64,000 nt of DNA from Thermococcus sp. 4557 (GCF_000221185.1 NC_015865.1:62001-126000); one strand, 5' to 3'; counted from the first letter of the stretch, positions 36,324 to 44,285 are shown. The notes: generated by a model from the letters alone, not told the origin. Numbers and translations: made by a program.

Positions 36324-36680
36324 CTATAACTCTTCTTCGCCAGGAGTTTTCGGGACCTCGTTTCCCTGGGGTAAAATTATGAGCTCCCTTCCCTCCACCA
36401 GCATCTGGGCGACTTTTTTCCGGGCCGAGCTCAGGGCCCTCCACACGGTGCCGCGGGAGACTCCCATTCTCTTTCCAGCTTCTTCCTGCGTCAGCCCTTC
36501 GTGATCCACCAGCCTGAGAGCTTCGAATTCTTCGTATGTCATGAAAATCGGAGGCTTGGGCTGGCCCATAGGGGGTAACGCGGGATAGAAATGCCTAACC
36601 TCCGGAACGAATCCTATCATCCTCAGCTTCCTTCTCCTCCCCCTTCCGCGGCCCCAGCCGGGTCCCATTCCCATCGGCAT
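36324..36680 (-). CDS. DUF134 (UPF0251) HTH protein
   Basis: A 118-residue DUF134 protein. After a short Gly/Arg/Met N-terminus (GMGPGWGRGRGRRRK) come a conserved beta segment and a sigma-70 region 4-like helix-turn-helix (LTQEEAGKRMGVSRGTVWRA). Such proteins are predicted DNA-binding regulators and, in many anaerobes, sit next to NifX-like and MinD-ferredoxin ATPase genes, which lie 4-12 kb away here. ATG 36680 is preferred to the upstream TTG. The TATA box (complement of 36711-36720) predicts a leader of only a few bases. It ends 97 bp from the TIR element. Confidence 0.88.
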   Translation of the reverse strand: MPMGMGPGWGRGRGRRRKLRMIGFVPEVRHFYPALPPMGQPKPPIFMTYEEFEALRLVDHEGLTQEEAGKRMGVSRGTVWRALSSARKKVAQMLVEGRELIILPQGNEVPKTPGEEEL

Positions 36681-36776
36681 GGCTATCAAAGACCTTTGAG
36701 CTTTGGGGTTTATAGGCTTTCCCCCGCCCAGTAAGGGTTATAACTCCCTCCCGCGAACCCCTTGGTGGTGAGAGAT

Positions 36777-37235
36777 ATGGGATTCCACGTGACCGAGAGG
36801 AAGATAGGATGGCACAAGGACTTTGACAGCTCACATTTTCTTGCCCTGCCCTACGAGAGCAAGTGCCTCAGAATACACGGGCACACTTACAACGTGGACG
36901 TCGAGATATGGGGTGACCTCAACGAGAACGGCATGATATTCGACTTCAACCACCTCAGCAGGCTTATCAAGCTCCTCGACCACAGGATCATCGCGAGCGA
37001 GAGCTGGGTTGTGGAGAGGAAAGGGGATGGTATCATTATTGAGAAGAATGGAAAACGCCTGGAGCTGCCCCCGGATGAGGCTGTAATCCTCAACAAACCG
37101 AACGTTACCGCCGAGTACATAGCGGAGTGGTTCGCGGAGAGAATAGCAGAGAAAGCAGGAGACAACGTAAAGAAAATCCGTGTGAAAATCTGGGAGGATC
37201 CGCGGAGCTACGCGGAGGTAACCCTTGAGAGATGA
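36777..37235 (+). CDS. 6-carboxytetrahydropterin synthase family (QueD/PTPS)
   Basis: A 152-residue T-fold enzyme of the QueD/6-pyruvoyltetrahydropterin synthase family. The catalytic CLRIHGH motif (CxxxHGH) and the first zinc histidine in SSHFLALP are present, together with FDFNHL and LDHRI. In archaea this enzyme makes the carboxytetrahydropterin precursor of archaeosine (preQ0 pathway), or acts in pterin synthesis; archaeosine is the likelier role. The start at ATG 36777 follows GGTGGTGAG. It is divergent from the DUF134 gene. Confidence 0.88.
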   Translation: MGFHVTERKIGWHKDFDSSHFLALPYESKCLRIHGHTYNVDVEIWGDLNENGMIFDFNHLSRLIKLLDHRIIASESWVVERKGDGIIIEKNGKRLELPPDEAVILNKPNVTAEYIAEWFAERIAEKAGDNVKKIRVKIWEDPRSYAEVTLER

Positions 37236-37331
37236 CTCTTAACGTCCTTTTTGCCTTTGTCTCTATTTTGAAACCGGGCAGAGAGGAAACCCGTAAATAG
37301 AAAGACGTCAACTTTTCTTCGAGGCGATTTT

Positions 37332-37763
37332 ATGAAGTGGGTGACCCGTGAACACGTCCACGTTGATCGCGTGGCGTGCCCCTGGCTTATAAAGCGTTTT
37401 ATCGACCCCGAGGCGGAGTTTATCTTCGTGCCCCGCGATACTGACCCCGCAACAATCACTGAGGGAATACCCTTTGATTTTAAGGGGGTTGAGCTTGGTC
37501 ATCACGACGGAAAATGCTCCTTCGACGCTTTCGTTGAAAAGTACAACATAACCGACCCCGCAGTTCTGAAGATTGCCGAGATAGTTCGGGAGGCCGATAC
37601 TCACGTCGAGAACCCTCAGCCCTTGGCGGTTGCCCTCGATATACTCGCGAGAGGGTACAGGATGATATGTAAGGACGACTATGAAACCCTCGAGAAGGAG
37701 TTTTACCTCTACGATGCCATGTACGCCTACTTTAAGAAGCAGATTGAGGAAGGAAAGGCTTAG
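37332..37763 (+). CDS. ChrB-domain protein
   Basis: A 143-residue protein matching the C-terminal domain of ChrB, the chromate-resistance regulator: WVTREHVHVDRVACPWLIKR, then EAEFIFVPRD, a GVELGHHDGKCSFDAF segment with conserved His and Cys, and IVREADTH. In bacteria this domain may sense or reduce chromate. No ChrA transporter lies nearby, so this stand-alone form is more likely a general redox or metal-responsive enzyme. Its stop overlaps the convergent gene by 4 bp. Confidence 0.8.
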   Translation: MKWVTREHVHVDRVACPWLIKRFIDPEAEFIFVPRDTDPATITEGIPFDFKGVELGHHDGKCSFDAFVEKYNITDPAVLKIAEIVREADTHVENPQPLAVALDILARGYRMICKDDYETLEKEFYLYDAMYAYFKKQIEEGKA

Positions 37764-38332
37764 CAGCCCCTCTCCCTTTTTTCAGGGGGTACCTCCTCGA
37801 TTCCACAGTTTTTGTAGACCTTTGTGAGTATCTCTCCAGCCTTCTTCTTGAGTTCGCTGAAATACTCCTCCTCGAAGGTTTCTTCCGCTTCGATCGTTAG
37901 CAGGTAGGCGGTTTTCATGTATGCTGGACCCAGCTCGCAGTCGGATTTTTCCACAATTTTCTCCGCTATATCCACGAGGTAGCCGACGAACGAATGCAGG
38001 AGCCGTCTGTAATCGTTCTCGAAGCCGTTTTCGTTGAGCCAGCCCTTGAGGGTCAGGAAGACCTTAAACGCCGGCACTTCGACCTTTTCGTCCCCGTAGC
38101 GGCGGTATCTGATGAGGAGGTACTGGAATATTGAGATGAGGAACTTTCCAACATCGGCCTTCGTTCCGCCGTTTTCCTCAACGAACTCCTCGAATTCCCT
38201 TAAACCGGTTTTCCCGCTCTCGAGGAAGGCCTCCAGCACCGCCGCGTAGGGTGTTGAGTACTGGGAGAAGGCAACCTCGCCGAATTCAGGAATCTCGGGG
38301 AAGATGCGCATTATCGCTCCTTTGGTCTCCAT
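37760..38332 (-). CDS. Hypothetical helical protein, 190 aa
   Basis: An all-helical, acidic, soluble protein with no recognised domain. Cysteines lie at the C-terminus (YKNCGIEEV and the final RERGC). ATG 38332 has GGGTGA at good spacing; ATG 38311 (MRIFPEIPEFG) is a possible alternative start. It is divergent from the PPC-domain gene and converges with the ChrB-domain gene, overlapping it by 4 bp. No function is proposed. Confidence 0.7.
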   Translation of the reverse strand: METKGAIMRIFPEIPEFGEVAFSQYSTPYAAVLEAFLESGKTGLREFEEFVEENGGTKADVGKFLISIFQYLLIRYRRYGDEKVEVPAFKVFLTLKGWLNENGFENDYRRLLHSFVGYLVDIAEKIVEKSDCELGPAYMKTAYLLTIEAEETFEEEYFSELKKKAGEILTKVYKNCGIEEVPPEKRERGC

Positions 38333-38389
38333 TTCTTTCACCCAAAACCGTTAAATCCAGGGAGACTTATTAGCTTTGAGGTGGGTACC

Positions 38390-38812
38390 GTGAGGTTCTC
38401 GAGGGGCAGAAATTTCCTGTTCAAGGTTCCCGAGGGGGAGGAGCTCCTGAAGTTCATAAACGAATTTGCAAAGAAGAACAACGTCCTGATCGGGACGGTC
38501 AGCGCCATCGGGAGTTTGAGGAACCCGAAGATAGGTTACTTCGATGAGGCTGCGGGGGAGTACAAGGTCACCGAGCTGACCGGTACCTATGAGCTGGTCT
38601 CCCTCGCAGGCAACATAAGTGTCAAGGACGGTGAGCCGTTCGCCCACATCCACGTTGCCTTGGGCGACTCCGACGGCATGCTCTACGGCGGTCATCTTGT
38701 TGAAGGAGAGGTTTTCGTGGCCGAGGTTTTCATGCAGGAACTCCTCGGCGAGCTGCTTGAGAGAACGCCGCAGGAGAATGGATTGGCGCTGTGGGACGAG
38801 ATCAGCCTTTAA
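38390..38812 (+). CDS. PPC (DUF296) domain protein
   Basis: A 140-residue PPC/DUF296 domain: GRNFLFKVPEGEELLKFINE, GTVSAIGSLRNPKIGYFD, a central HIHVALGDSDGMLYGGHL and a hydrophobic C-terminal strand. In plants the domain is part of AT-hook proteins; archaeal and bacterial members form trimers that may bind small ligands or metals through the conserved histidines. A GTG start at 38390 is chosen, with GAGGTGGG ahead of it. It converges with a membrane protein gene, leaving 5 bp. Confidence 0.85.
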   Translation: MRFSRGRNFLFKVPEGEELLKFINEFAKKNNVLIGTVSAIGSLRNPKIGYFDEAAGEYKVTELTGTYELVSLAGNISVKDGEPFAHIHVALGDSDGMLYGGHLVEGEVFVAEVFMQELLGELLERTPQENGLALWDEISL

Positions 38813-38817
38813 GCTCT

Positions 38818-39387
38818 CTAACTCTTTTCGGCGAAGAATTTCTCCCACAGCAGCGCGTAGTGCCAGATTATCATGGCGAAGATTCCGGTGAACTCGGCAA
38901 TGGCGACGCCGCTGAAGGTCTTAAACGCCCACCTCGCGAGGAGAACTTCTGCGGTAAAGAGCAGAACGGTGAAGGCTCCGAATCTTCCCCGACCTTCGAG
39001 CCAGAGGCTGGCTCCGGCTATCAGGAATCCGACGCTCCCGGCCAGAAAGAACCCCCAGCTGACGTGGTAGTGCGGTTCGGTTCCTTCCGGAAAGACCGCT
39101 ATTCCCGCCAGGAAAGCCAGCCCAATGATGAAAACACCGATCCCAAGCTTGGAGACGGGATTTGTAATCTCCTTGAAAAGACCCACTGCGTAATAGATGG
39201 CAAGAACCGCGGATATGAACAGCGGGACGTTCATTACCCAGCTGTACGGAAGGCCGACTTTTCCCAGGTCGCTTATCGCGTTGTCCGTGAGCCGCCACCA
39301 GGAGCGGTTTATGATGATTGCCACCCCTATCCCGCCGAGAGCAATGGGAGGAGAAAGAATGCCGGCCCACAGCTGGCTCTTTTTCAT
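38818..39387 (-). CDS. DUF998 integral membrane protein
   Basis: A 189-residue membrane protein with about six hydrophobic helices and the DUF998 pattern: an N-terminal IALGGIGVAIII helix followed by LTDNAISDLGK, a central AGIAVFPEGTEPHYHVSW with paired histidines, and a C-terminal tryptophan-rich helix. Function of the family is unknown. ATG 39387 lies just after GGGGTGA, which is itself the end of a possible 21-codon upstream gene. Confidence 0.83.
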   Translation of the reverse strand: MKKSQLWAGILSPPIALGGIGVAIIINRSWWRLTDNAISDLGKVGLPYSWVMNVPLFISAVLAIYYAVGLFKEITNPVSKLGIGVFIIGLAFLAGIAVFPEGTEPHYHVSWGFFLAGSVGFLIAGASLWLEGRGRFGAFTVLLFTAEVLLARWAFKTFSGVAIAEFTGIFAMIIWHYALLWEKFFAEKS

Positions 39388-39393
39388 TCACAG

Positions 39394-39459
39394 TCACCCC
39401 TCGTAGAAGACCCGGCAGTGCTGGACGTACTTCTCCTTCTCCAGCAGGAAGACTGCCAC
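39394..39459 (-). CDS. Possible 21-residue peptide upstream of DUF998
   Basis: A GTG codon at 39459 sits at normal distance behind GAGGTGA and opens a frame MAVFLLEKEKYVQHCRVFYEG. Its end supplies the ribosome binding site of the next gene. It may be a small protein, a leader peptide, or chance. Confidence 0.35.
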   Translation of the reverse strand: MAVFLLEKEKYVQHCRVFYEG

Positions 39460-39512
39460 TAAATCACCTCGGCATTATTCTCGGCGGCATCCTATAAAAA
39501 CCTCCCGCGGCG

Positions 39513-40529
39513 TTACTGGGTAAACGCCCACCTAGCGCTCCTCCCAAGACTCACGACCGCGATAACGCTCGCAAAGGCCCAGAGAGCCATGATGACCGCA
39601 ACGCCGAGCTCCGGCAGCACGAACGTTTTGATTGAGGTAAATATCGTTGCAGAGATTACGAAAACCCCCGCAAGTTCAATGAGCCTTCTAATCCCGGGCC
39701 TGTATTCCATGATCTCGACCTCTCCATGCTCTCGGGACTTCTTTAGGGCGCGGTACAGCAGGAAAAATGTGGCAGCATAGAGAAGCCAGATTGGAACCTG
39801 GGCGGAGACCTCAGGGAGGGCTTCCCTTCTCAGCAGGGAGCCGAAGATGATGTAGTATGCCAAGAGAACGATTAACAGGGGTTTTAGCTCCTTTGACGTT
39901 GGAAGGAGCCCCTTCATGTCATGACGTTTGCCTTTAAAACGCTCCAACCACAGGTAGATTAGTACGATCAGGAACGCCGAGGAGGAGAACGTGGAGAGGA
40001 ACGAATGGAGCGGAGTAGGGGCGTTTGAGGATTCGACGATGCCGAGGAGTGCGGCGGTAATGTGCGGATGTCTAAGCACGATATCTGGGAGAATCTTCCT
40101 CCCCGAAGTCAGGAGCTCCGCGACTCCAACTGGGATTATGAACGACATGAACGGGTGCCAGAAGAGCACCACGACGAGAACCTCGAAGATTCCGACGCCG
40201 CCAATCTTGAGGAAGGAGTCCCACTCCGGGTTCCACACCACTTTGGTTATGTACGCCTCGTAGAGGCCGAAGAGTATCCCTGCGAGGTAGAGGGTCTCGA
40301 ACCGAGGCTTCCCAAAGCGGTAGACGATTCCCGCGAGAACCAATGTGTGGAGGCCGTAGAGGGGAAGGAGGGAGATTATTCCCCAGGGAGTGAAGTACGG
40401 ATAGAGGTATGAAGCCACCGTCACCTCGGCAAAGAAGACTGACAGCGAGGCGAGGAGAAGCCAGAAGAAGTACCTCCGCATTCCCCGCTCGCCCGTTGTG
40501 TGTTTCATAAGGGTGTTTATCGGGCGCAT
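39513..40529 (-). CDS. Hypothetical polytopic membrane protein, 338 aa
   Basis: About nine hydrophobic helices begin near residue 19 (YFFWLLLASLSVFFAEV) and end before a short basic tail. A pro/charge-containing loop (KGKRHDMKGLLPTSKEL) lies near the middle. No family is recognised. It follows the 62-residue single-helix protein by 13 bp, so the two are probably cotranscribed. The start could also be a later ATG (40508 or 40481). Confidence 0.75.
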   Translation of the reverse strand: MRPINTLMKHTTGERGMRRYFFWLLLASLSVFFAEVTVASYLYPYFTPWGIISLLPLYGLHTLVLAGIVYRFGKPRFETLYLAGILFGLYEAYITKVVWNPEWDSFLKIGGVGIFEVLVVVLFWHPFMSFIIPVGVAELLTSGRKILPDIVLRHPHITAALLGIVESSNAPTPLHSFLSTFSSSAFLIVLIYLWLERFKGKRHDMKGLLPTSKELKPLLIVLLAYYIIFGSLLRREALPEVSAQVPIWLLYAATFFLLYRALKKSREHGEVEIMEYRPGIRRLIELAGVFVISATIFTSIKTFVLPELGVAVIMALWAFASVIAVVSLGRSARWAFTQ

Positions 40530-40542
40530 GGCCGTACTCCAC

Positions 40543-40731
40543 TTACAGATAATTTTTCAGGATGAAAGCCACAAACCCCAGGGCCAGTACTGCGAGTATT
40601 ATGACCACGGCGGTTTCTATGCCCGAGTACTCCCGGGGTTCTCCCCTTTCGCGCCGGAACCTTTCGGTCCTTTCGCGGGCAAGGGGGTCGGACCTCTTGA
40701 TGGTGACTTGGTCTGGGAACGGACCGTGCAT
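40543..40731 (-). CDS. Small single-helix membrane protein, 62 aa
   Basis: An N-terminal charged part (residues 1-38, rich in Arg and Glu) is followed by one transmembrane helix (TAVVIILAVLALGFVAFIL). GGTGAG precedes the ATG. It sits directly upstream of the 338-residue membrane protein and may be its partner. Family unknown. Confidence 0.65.
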   Translation of the reverse strand: MHGPFPDQVTIKRSDPLARERTERFRRERGEPREYSGIETAVVIILAVLALGFVAFILKNYL

Positions 40732-40849
40732 AGACTCACCGTTGTTTTCTCCGCTTTAGAATATTTTAACATTTCGCTGGCAGTAGGGTAGAACCTTAAC
40801 TCTTGGCGGGAGTGTGCTCACAAAAAATGTTGGAAGAAGGGACTCAGGT

Positions 40850-41350
40850 TCACCAACCGCCACCGCGGCCGTATCCGCCGCCTCTGCCGCGGCCGCCGCC
40901 CATTCCACGCCCCATGCCTCTGCCTCTTCCCATGCCGCGTCCCATACCTCTTCCCATTCCTCCGCCGTAGCCCCCGCCGGGTCCGACTCCACCGCCCTCG
41001 GGGCCGAAAACGGCCTGGGTGAGCTCGCCCCTCAGGAAGGCTTCGACCGCTTCTCTGACGGTCATAGCGGCAGGAGCCGAGACCATCCTTATGCCGGCGG
41101 CCTGGAGTACTCCAGAGGAGTTGGGTCCGAAGCTTCCCGCAATGACAACGTTGGCTCCCTGGTCTATACAGAACTGCGCCGCTGTAACTCCGGCTCCCCT
41201 CGGCTGGCTGTAGCCTGGGTTCTGAACGACCTGGGCGCTGGTTATTCCTCCGTTCTCAACGTCAACTATCGTGAAAGTGGGAGTTCTTCCGAATGCCGGG
41301 TTCACCCGGTCTTCGAGTCCTCCGTTTACGGTTGAGACTATGATCCTCAT
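40850..41350 (-). CDS. NifX-like (dinitrogenase Fe-Mo cofactor) protein with Gly/Arg/Met tail
   Basis: Residues 1-110 form a NifX/NifB-type dinitrogenase iron-molybdenum cofactor domain (MRIIVSTVNGGLEDRVNPAFG start, later GANVVIAGSFGPNSSGVLQA). Stand-alone members are thought to carry or sense a metal cluster, although these archaea need not fix nitrogen. The last 45 residues are a low-complexity GMGRGMGRG tail. GGAGGTGATG precedes the ATG at 41350. The promoter contains the composite operator described at 41371-41411. It follows the 73-residue Gly/Arg membrane peptide on the same strand. Confidence 0.85.
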   Translation of the reverse strand: MRIIVSTVNGGLEDRVNPAFGRTPTFTIVDVENGGITSAQVVQNPGYSQPRGAGVTAAQFCIDQGANVVIAGSFGPNSSGVLQAAGIRMVSAPAAMTVREAVEAFLRGELTQAVFGPEGGGVGPGGGYGGGMGRGMGRGMGRGRGMGRGMGGGRGRGGGYGRGGGW

Positions 41351-41370
41351 TCACATCACCTCCGGGAGAA

Positions 41371-41411
41371 TTAGGAAAACCGAACTTAAAAAAGTTTGCA
41401 TACGCTCAAAA
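41371..41411 (-). promoter_or_regulatory. Composite operator/promoter, copy A
   Basis: In the direction of the 41350 gene: TTTTGAGCGTATGCAAAC, then an AT box (CTTTTTTAAG), then TTCGG-N4-CCTAA. The same order recurs at 42326-42368 and 47810-47854. The last motif lies between TATA box and predicted start, a place where a bound repressor would block initiation. Confidence 0.62.
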
Positions 41412-41627
41412 CGGCCTCCCCCATCCCCAGAAACGGGGCCTCAGAAACGACCCGAGGATTAGGAGTGCCACTAGGCCCAGAGCGTATGGAAACGCCACAA
41501 CGAAGAGCTTAAACAGGAAATACAGGATCCCTACTAGGAATAGCAGGTCGATTAGGTCGTATGCTCCGCCGAATGGATAAAATCCGTACCCTGACCTGCC
41601 GTATCCCCTTCCCATTCCCCTTGGCAT
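41406..41627 (-). CDS. Small Gly/Arg-rich membrane protein, 73 aa
   Basis: A Gly/Arg/Tyr-rich N-terminus (MPRGMGRGYGRSGYG) is followed by two hydrophobic helices and an aromatic end (PRFWGWGRPF). GGAGGAAGGAG precedes the ATG. It lies between the two NifX-like genes on the same strand; the rich Gly/Arg composition is shared with both their tails. It may be a membrane scaffold for the same system, but that is only inferred from position. Confidence 0.7.
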   Translation of the reverse strand: MPRGMGRGYGRSGYGFYPFGGAYDLIDLLFLVGILYFLFKLFVVAFPYALGLVALLILGSFLRPRFWGWGRPF

Positions 41628-41683
41628 TCTCCTTCCTCCGATACGTTCTCAAAGCTTGTGCTCATAATGTAAAAAGAGAGGGT

Positions 41684-42298
41684 TCACCACCAGCCAAAGA
41701 ACCTCGCGCGCCAGGTTCTCCTGCTGGGCTGGCCGGTCCAGGGGCAGTAGCCGAGTCTGGCTCCCCAGCCTCTTCCTCCTCTGCCCCATCCACGGCCGAG
41801 GCCTCTGCCTCTTCCCCAGCCGCCACCGCGGCCCCAGCCTCTTCCCCAGCCGTAGCCGTAAGCGGGGTAGGCCGGGTAGGCAGGTGTGGCTGGGTACGGG
41901 CCGTAGGCGGGGGCCGGCGCTGTCGATGTCGCCGGGGCAGGCGGCACTGGGGCCGTGAACTGGCCAACGCTTCCGCTGGTGACCGCCTTTATGGCCTCCT
42001 CAACCGGGGTTCCAGGTGCGACCTGGTAGAGCCTTATCCCCGCGGCCTGTATGGCTCCAAGGGCGTTGGGGCCGACCTGCGGTGCTATCACCGCTTCGAC
42101 GCCCTCGTTGATGAGGGTCTGGACTGCCATCGGCCCGGCTCCGCCGCCGGCCATGGCGGCACCGTTCTGGATGACCCTGCTGTTGGTGACGTTGCCGTTC
42201 TCGTCAACGTCCGCTATGAGGAACGCGGGTGCCCTGGCAAAGACCTGGGCAACGGTGTCCTCGAGTCCCCCTCCATTGGTGGGTATCGCGATTCTCAT
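41684..42298 (-). CDS. NifX-like protein with Pro/Ala linker and DUF5320-like tail
   Basis: Residues 1-108 are a NifX-type dinitrogenase iron-molybdenum cofactor domain (MRIAIPTNGGGLEDTVAQVF start, GVEAVIAPQVGPNALGAIQA). A Pro/Ala/Tyr linker follows, then a Gly/Arg/Trp stretch and an end containing YCPWTGQPSR that resembles the DUF5320 family. ATG 42298 follows GAGGTGG. It is divergent from the M23-like gene; the shared gap carries the composite operator copy B. Together with the genes at 40850 and 47391 this makes three NifX-like domains in the window. Confidence 0.85.
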   Translation of the reverse strand: MRIAIPTNGGGLEDTVAQVFARAPAFLIADVDENGNVTNSRVIQNGAAMAGGGAGPMAVQTLINEGVEAVIAPQVGPNALGAIQAAGIRLYQVAPGTPVEEAIKAVTSGSVGQFTAPVPPAPATSTAPAPAYGPYPATPAYPAYPAYGYGWGRGWGRGGGWGRGRGLGRGWGRGGRGWGARLGYCPWTGQPSRRTWRARFFGWW

Positions 42299-42325
42299 CT
42301 CAACCACCTCACTTTCATTCTATTA

Positions 42326-42368
42326 TTTTGTGCATATGCACAGCATTTAAAGTTTTCGGTTGCCCTAA
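42326..42368 (+). promoter_or_regulatory. Composite operator/promoter, copy B
   Basis: A perfect 14-bp palindrome (TGTGCATATGCACA, 42329-42342) is followed by CATTTAAAG and then TTCGG-N4-CCTAA (42355-42368). It lies in the divergent gap between the NifX-like gene at 42298 and the M23-like gene at 42411, so it could control both. The palindrome occupies the start side of the leftward transcript. Confidence 0.65.
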
Positions 42369-42410
42369 TTCTGGGCAAGGTTCATATACCCTGCTTCAAA
42401 AGGGAGTCCT

Positions 42411-43220
42411 ATGAAGGTAGCCACCGTCAAGGGATTCTCCTTCAATGTGCCTAAGCGCTCGTGGTGGAGCTTCTACAATAGCCCCTATCCAGCCCACAGG
42501 CTCGGGACTGCCGTTGACGTGTATTTTCCCGACGAGGCGCTCTTTCCATTTGAAGAGGGCAGGGTGGTGGCTACCAGGAGGGTCAGGACACCGGGCTACG
42601 TGCCCGTGCGGGAGGATTACCTCACGATTGTGAAGGTTGATGGCTTCTGTCTCAAGGTGCTCCACGTAAAACCAAAGGTGGTGGAGGGAGAACACCTTAC
42701 TCTCGGTGACCCCCTGGGAGAAATGGTGGTCTCGGGCTTCTTCAGTCCCTGGAGCGACAGGCACGCACACTTTGAGCTCAGGCCGTGCCACGACGCCTAC
42801 CGGGCGCGCGGGGCGTTTCTAATGAGTCCCATTCTCCTTGAGCTGGTGCCCTCTCTGAGGGGGGATGAGCTTGAGGTCGTGGAATGCACGGAAAACTATT
42901 GCTGGGCACGGCCCTTGAAAACCGGAGGACGTTCCCTGACGCCCTTAACATCCGAAGGGTTTCCCATTGAGGGTGGTCTCCCGCACTACCGCTACGGGGC
43001 ACTCTTTGGCGAGAAAGAGGGCGTAGAGCTCTTTGGCCTGGGGCTTTCGGTTGGGGAGAGATTATCAAACGGCGTCTCGATTTTTGACGCGAACTTTAGG
43101 GTGCTGGCCAATGGAAAGGAAATAAGGGGGGTTGGGGTTTACTGCAACAATCCCCTCTTCAAGCTCGTGGGCAGGTTTGAGGAGGGCGAAGCCGTAAAGC
43201 TGACCTTTGTGCGGCCGTGA
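42411..43220 (+). CDS. M23-like (LytM-fold) protein, 269 aa
   Basis: Residues 20-130 resemble the LytM/M23 metallopeptidase fold: HRLGTAVDVYFPDEALFPF (metal His and Asp), then a strand with VLHVKPKVVEGEHLTLGDPLG, and DRHAHFELRP supplying an HxH pair. Bacterial M23 enzymes cut peptidoglycan cross-links, which archaea lack, so a different substrate or a binding role is likely. The second half (130-269) has no recognised domain. AAAGGGAG precedes the ATG. Its promoter region contains operator copy B shared with the NifX-like gene. Confidence 0.68.
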   Translation: MKVATVKGFSFNVPKRSWWSFYNSPYPAHRLGTAVDVYFPDEALFPFEEGRVVATRRVRTPGYVPVREDYLTIVKVDGFCLKVLHVKPKVVEGEHLTLGDPLGEMVVSGFFSPWSDRHAHFELRPCHDAYRARGAFLMSPILLELVPSLRGDELEVVECTENYCWARPLKTGGRSLTPLTSEGFPIEGGLPHYRYGALFGEKEGVELFGLGLSVGERLSNGVSIFDANFRVLANGKEIRGVGVYCNNPLFKLVGRFEEGEAVKLTFVRP

Positions 43221-43255
43221 GGTCTTAGCGTTGGCTTGGGGAGTTGATTCAGCCA

Positions 43256-43693
43256 TTAGTCGTATTTCTTTCTCGTTTCTTCATCGCAGATGACGTACTT
43301 CAGTTTTTCCTCCCAGTCGGGCGAGTCCCACGTGCCCAAAGCTTTGTGGGTCGTGTAGTATTTCTGCGGAATGGGATGGGTTCCAAGGACGACCTTGAGG
43401 CCGTATTTCTCCTCTATGAACCGCTTGAAGTGCTCTATCCAGGGACAGGGAGGATAGCCCACCAGAAAGCCCGTCGCGAGGTGTATCACCTCGGCACCGT
43501 TCTTTTTCATTTCCGCCGGGGCGTATTCAATGTTCCCTCCGGGGCAACCCCCGCAGGTGGTGTATCCTACAACCTCGACTTCTTGATCCCGGTATATGCT
43601 GAAGGCTCCCTCACGTTCCCTCAGCGCCCTGAAGCACTTACCGCCCGCGCAGGTGCGGTAGCGGTCGCAAATTATAATTCCAATCTTTACCAT
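43256..43693 (-). CDS. CGGC-domain protein
   Basis: A 145-residue Cys-rich protein of the CGGC family: an N-terminal IIICDRYRTCAGGKCFRAL with three cysteines, then the family motif YTTCGGCPGGN, and GYPPCPWIEHF. The cysteines suggest a bound metal or Fe-S site. Function is unknown; members often occur in anaerobes beside redox genes. ATG 43693 is preferred as GGGAG lies at the right distance; an ATG three codons earlier is too near. Confidence 0.83.
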   Translation of the reverse strand: MVKIGIIICDRYRTCAGGKCFRALREREGAFSIYRDQEVEVVGYTTCGGCPGGNIEYAPAEMKKNGAEVIHLATGFLVGYPPCPWIEHFKRFIEEKYGLKVVLGTHPIPQKYYTTHKALGTWDSPDWEEKLKYVICDEETRKKYD

Positions 43694-43799
43694 TTTCGGC
43701 ATCTCCCTAAATGTTCAGACAGATATCTTAACAAAAAAGTTGGCTTAAAGCTTTTGTACGATGTCCTTTGTTCAGCTGTGAATCAAGAGGATAACGGTG

Positions 43800-44285
43800 C
43801 TATCCCTTCACGAACCTGCCGTCGTCCCTGGCCTCTGGGAGCTTGTGAACGTTTCGCTCCAGCCAGCCCGTCCTCTCGACGGTTCTAATGTCAAACTCCG
43901 GCACATACGGCTTTATGTCGAGCAGCGGTGTTCCGTCAACGATGTCAACGTCTTCGATGTGGAGCACGTTTCCCTCAACGCCGATGAGTCTCACTATCGA
44001 AATGCCTATTGGGTTCGGTCTGGCCGGTGCACGGGTGGCGAAGACTCCGTGCTCCTCATCATCCATGTACGGCCTGACGAGGAGCTTTCCTGGCTCCGCA
44101 AGGTGGAAGTGGTAGATTAGTATGATGTGCGAAAACCCTTCGATGTCCTTCAGTCCTGGCGAGTATTCAGGAAAGACCTCAACGGTCCCTTTAACTCCTC
44201 TGGCCGCCGAGGGCTGTATTGGAACGCCCTTCGGCTCCTTGAATGGGCTGTGGATGACTCCGATGAAGCGGTAGGTTACTTCCAT
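43800..44285 (-). CDS. TrmO-type tRNA t6A37 methyltransferase (TsaA/UPF0066)
   Basis: A 161-residue TsaA/UPF0066 protein. Its pattern is YRFIGVIHSPFKEPKGVPIQ, a central EGFSHIILIYHFH and TRAPARPNPIGISIVRL. Bacterial TrmO methylates N6 of threonylcarbamoyladenosine-37 in tRNA-Thr using SAM, and archaeal relatives share this fold. The ATG at 44285 is preferred over the preceding GTG. It is divergent from the MBL-fold gene at 44376. Confidence 0.86.
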   Translation of the reverse strand: MEVTYRFIGVIHSPFKEPKGVPIQPSAARGVKGTVEVFPEYSPGLKDIEGFSHIILIYHFHLAEPGKLLVRPYMDDEEHGVFATRAPARPNPIGISIVRLIGVEGNVLHIEDVDIVDGTPLLDIKPYVPEFDIRTVERTGWLERNVHKLPEARDDGRFVKG

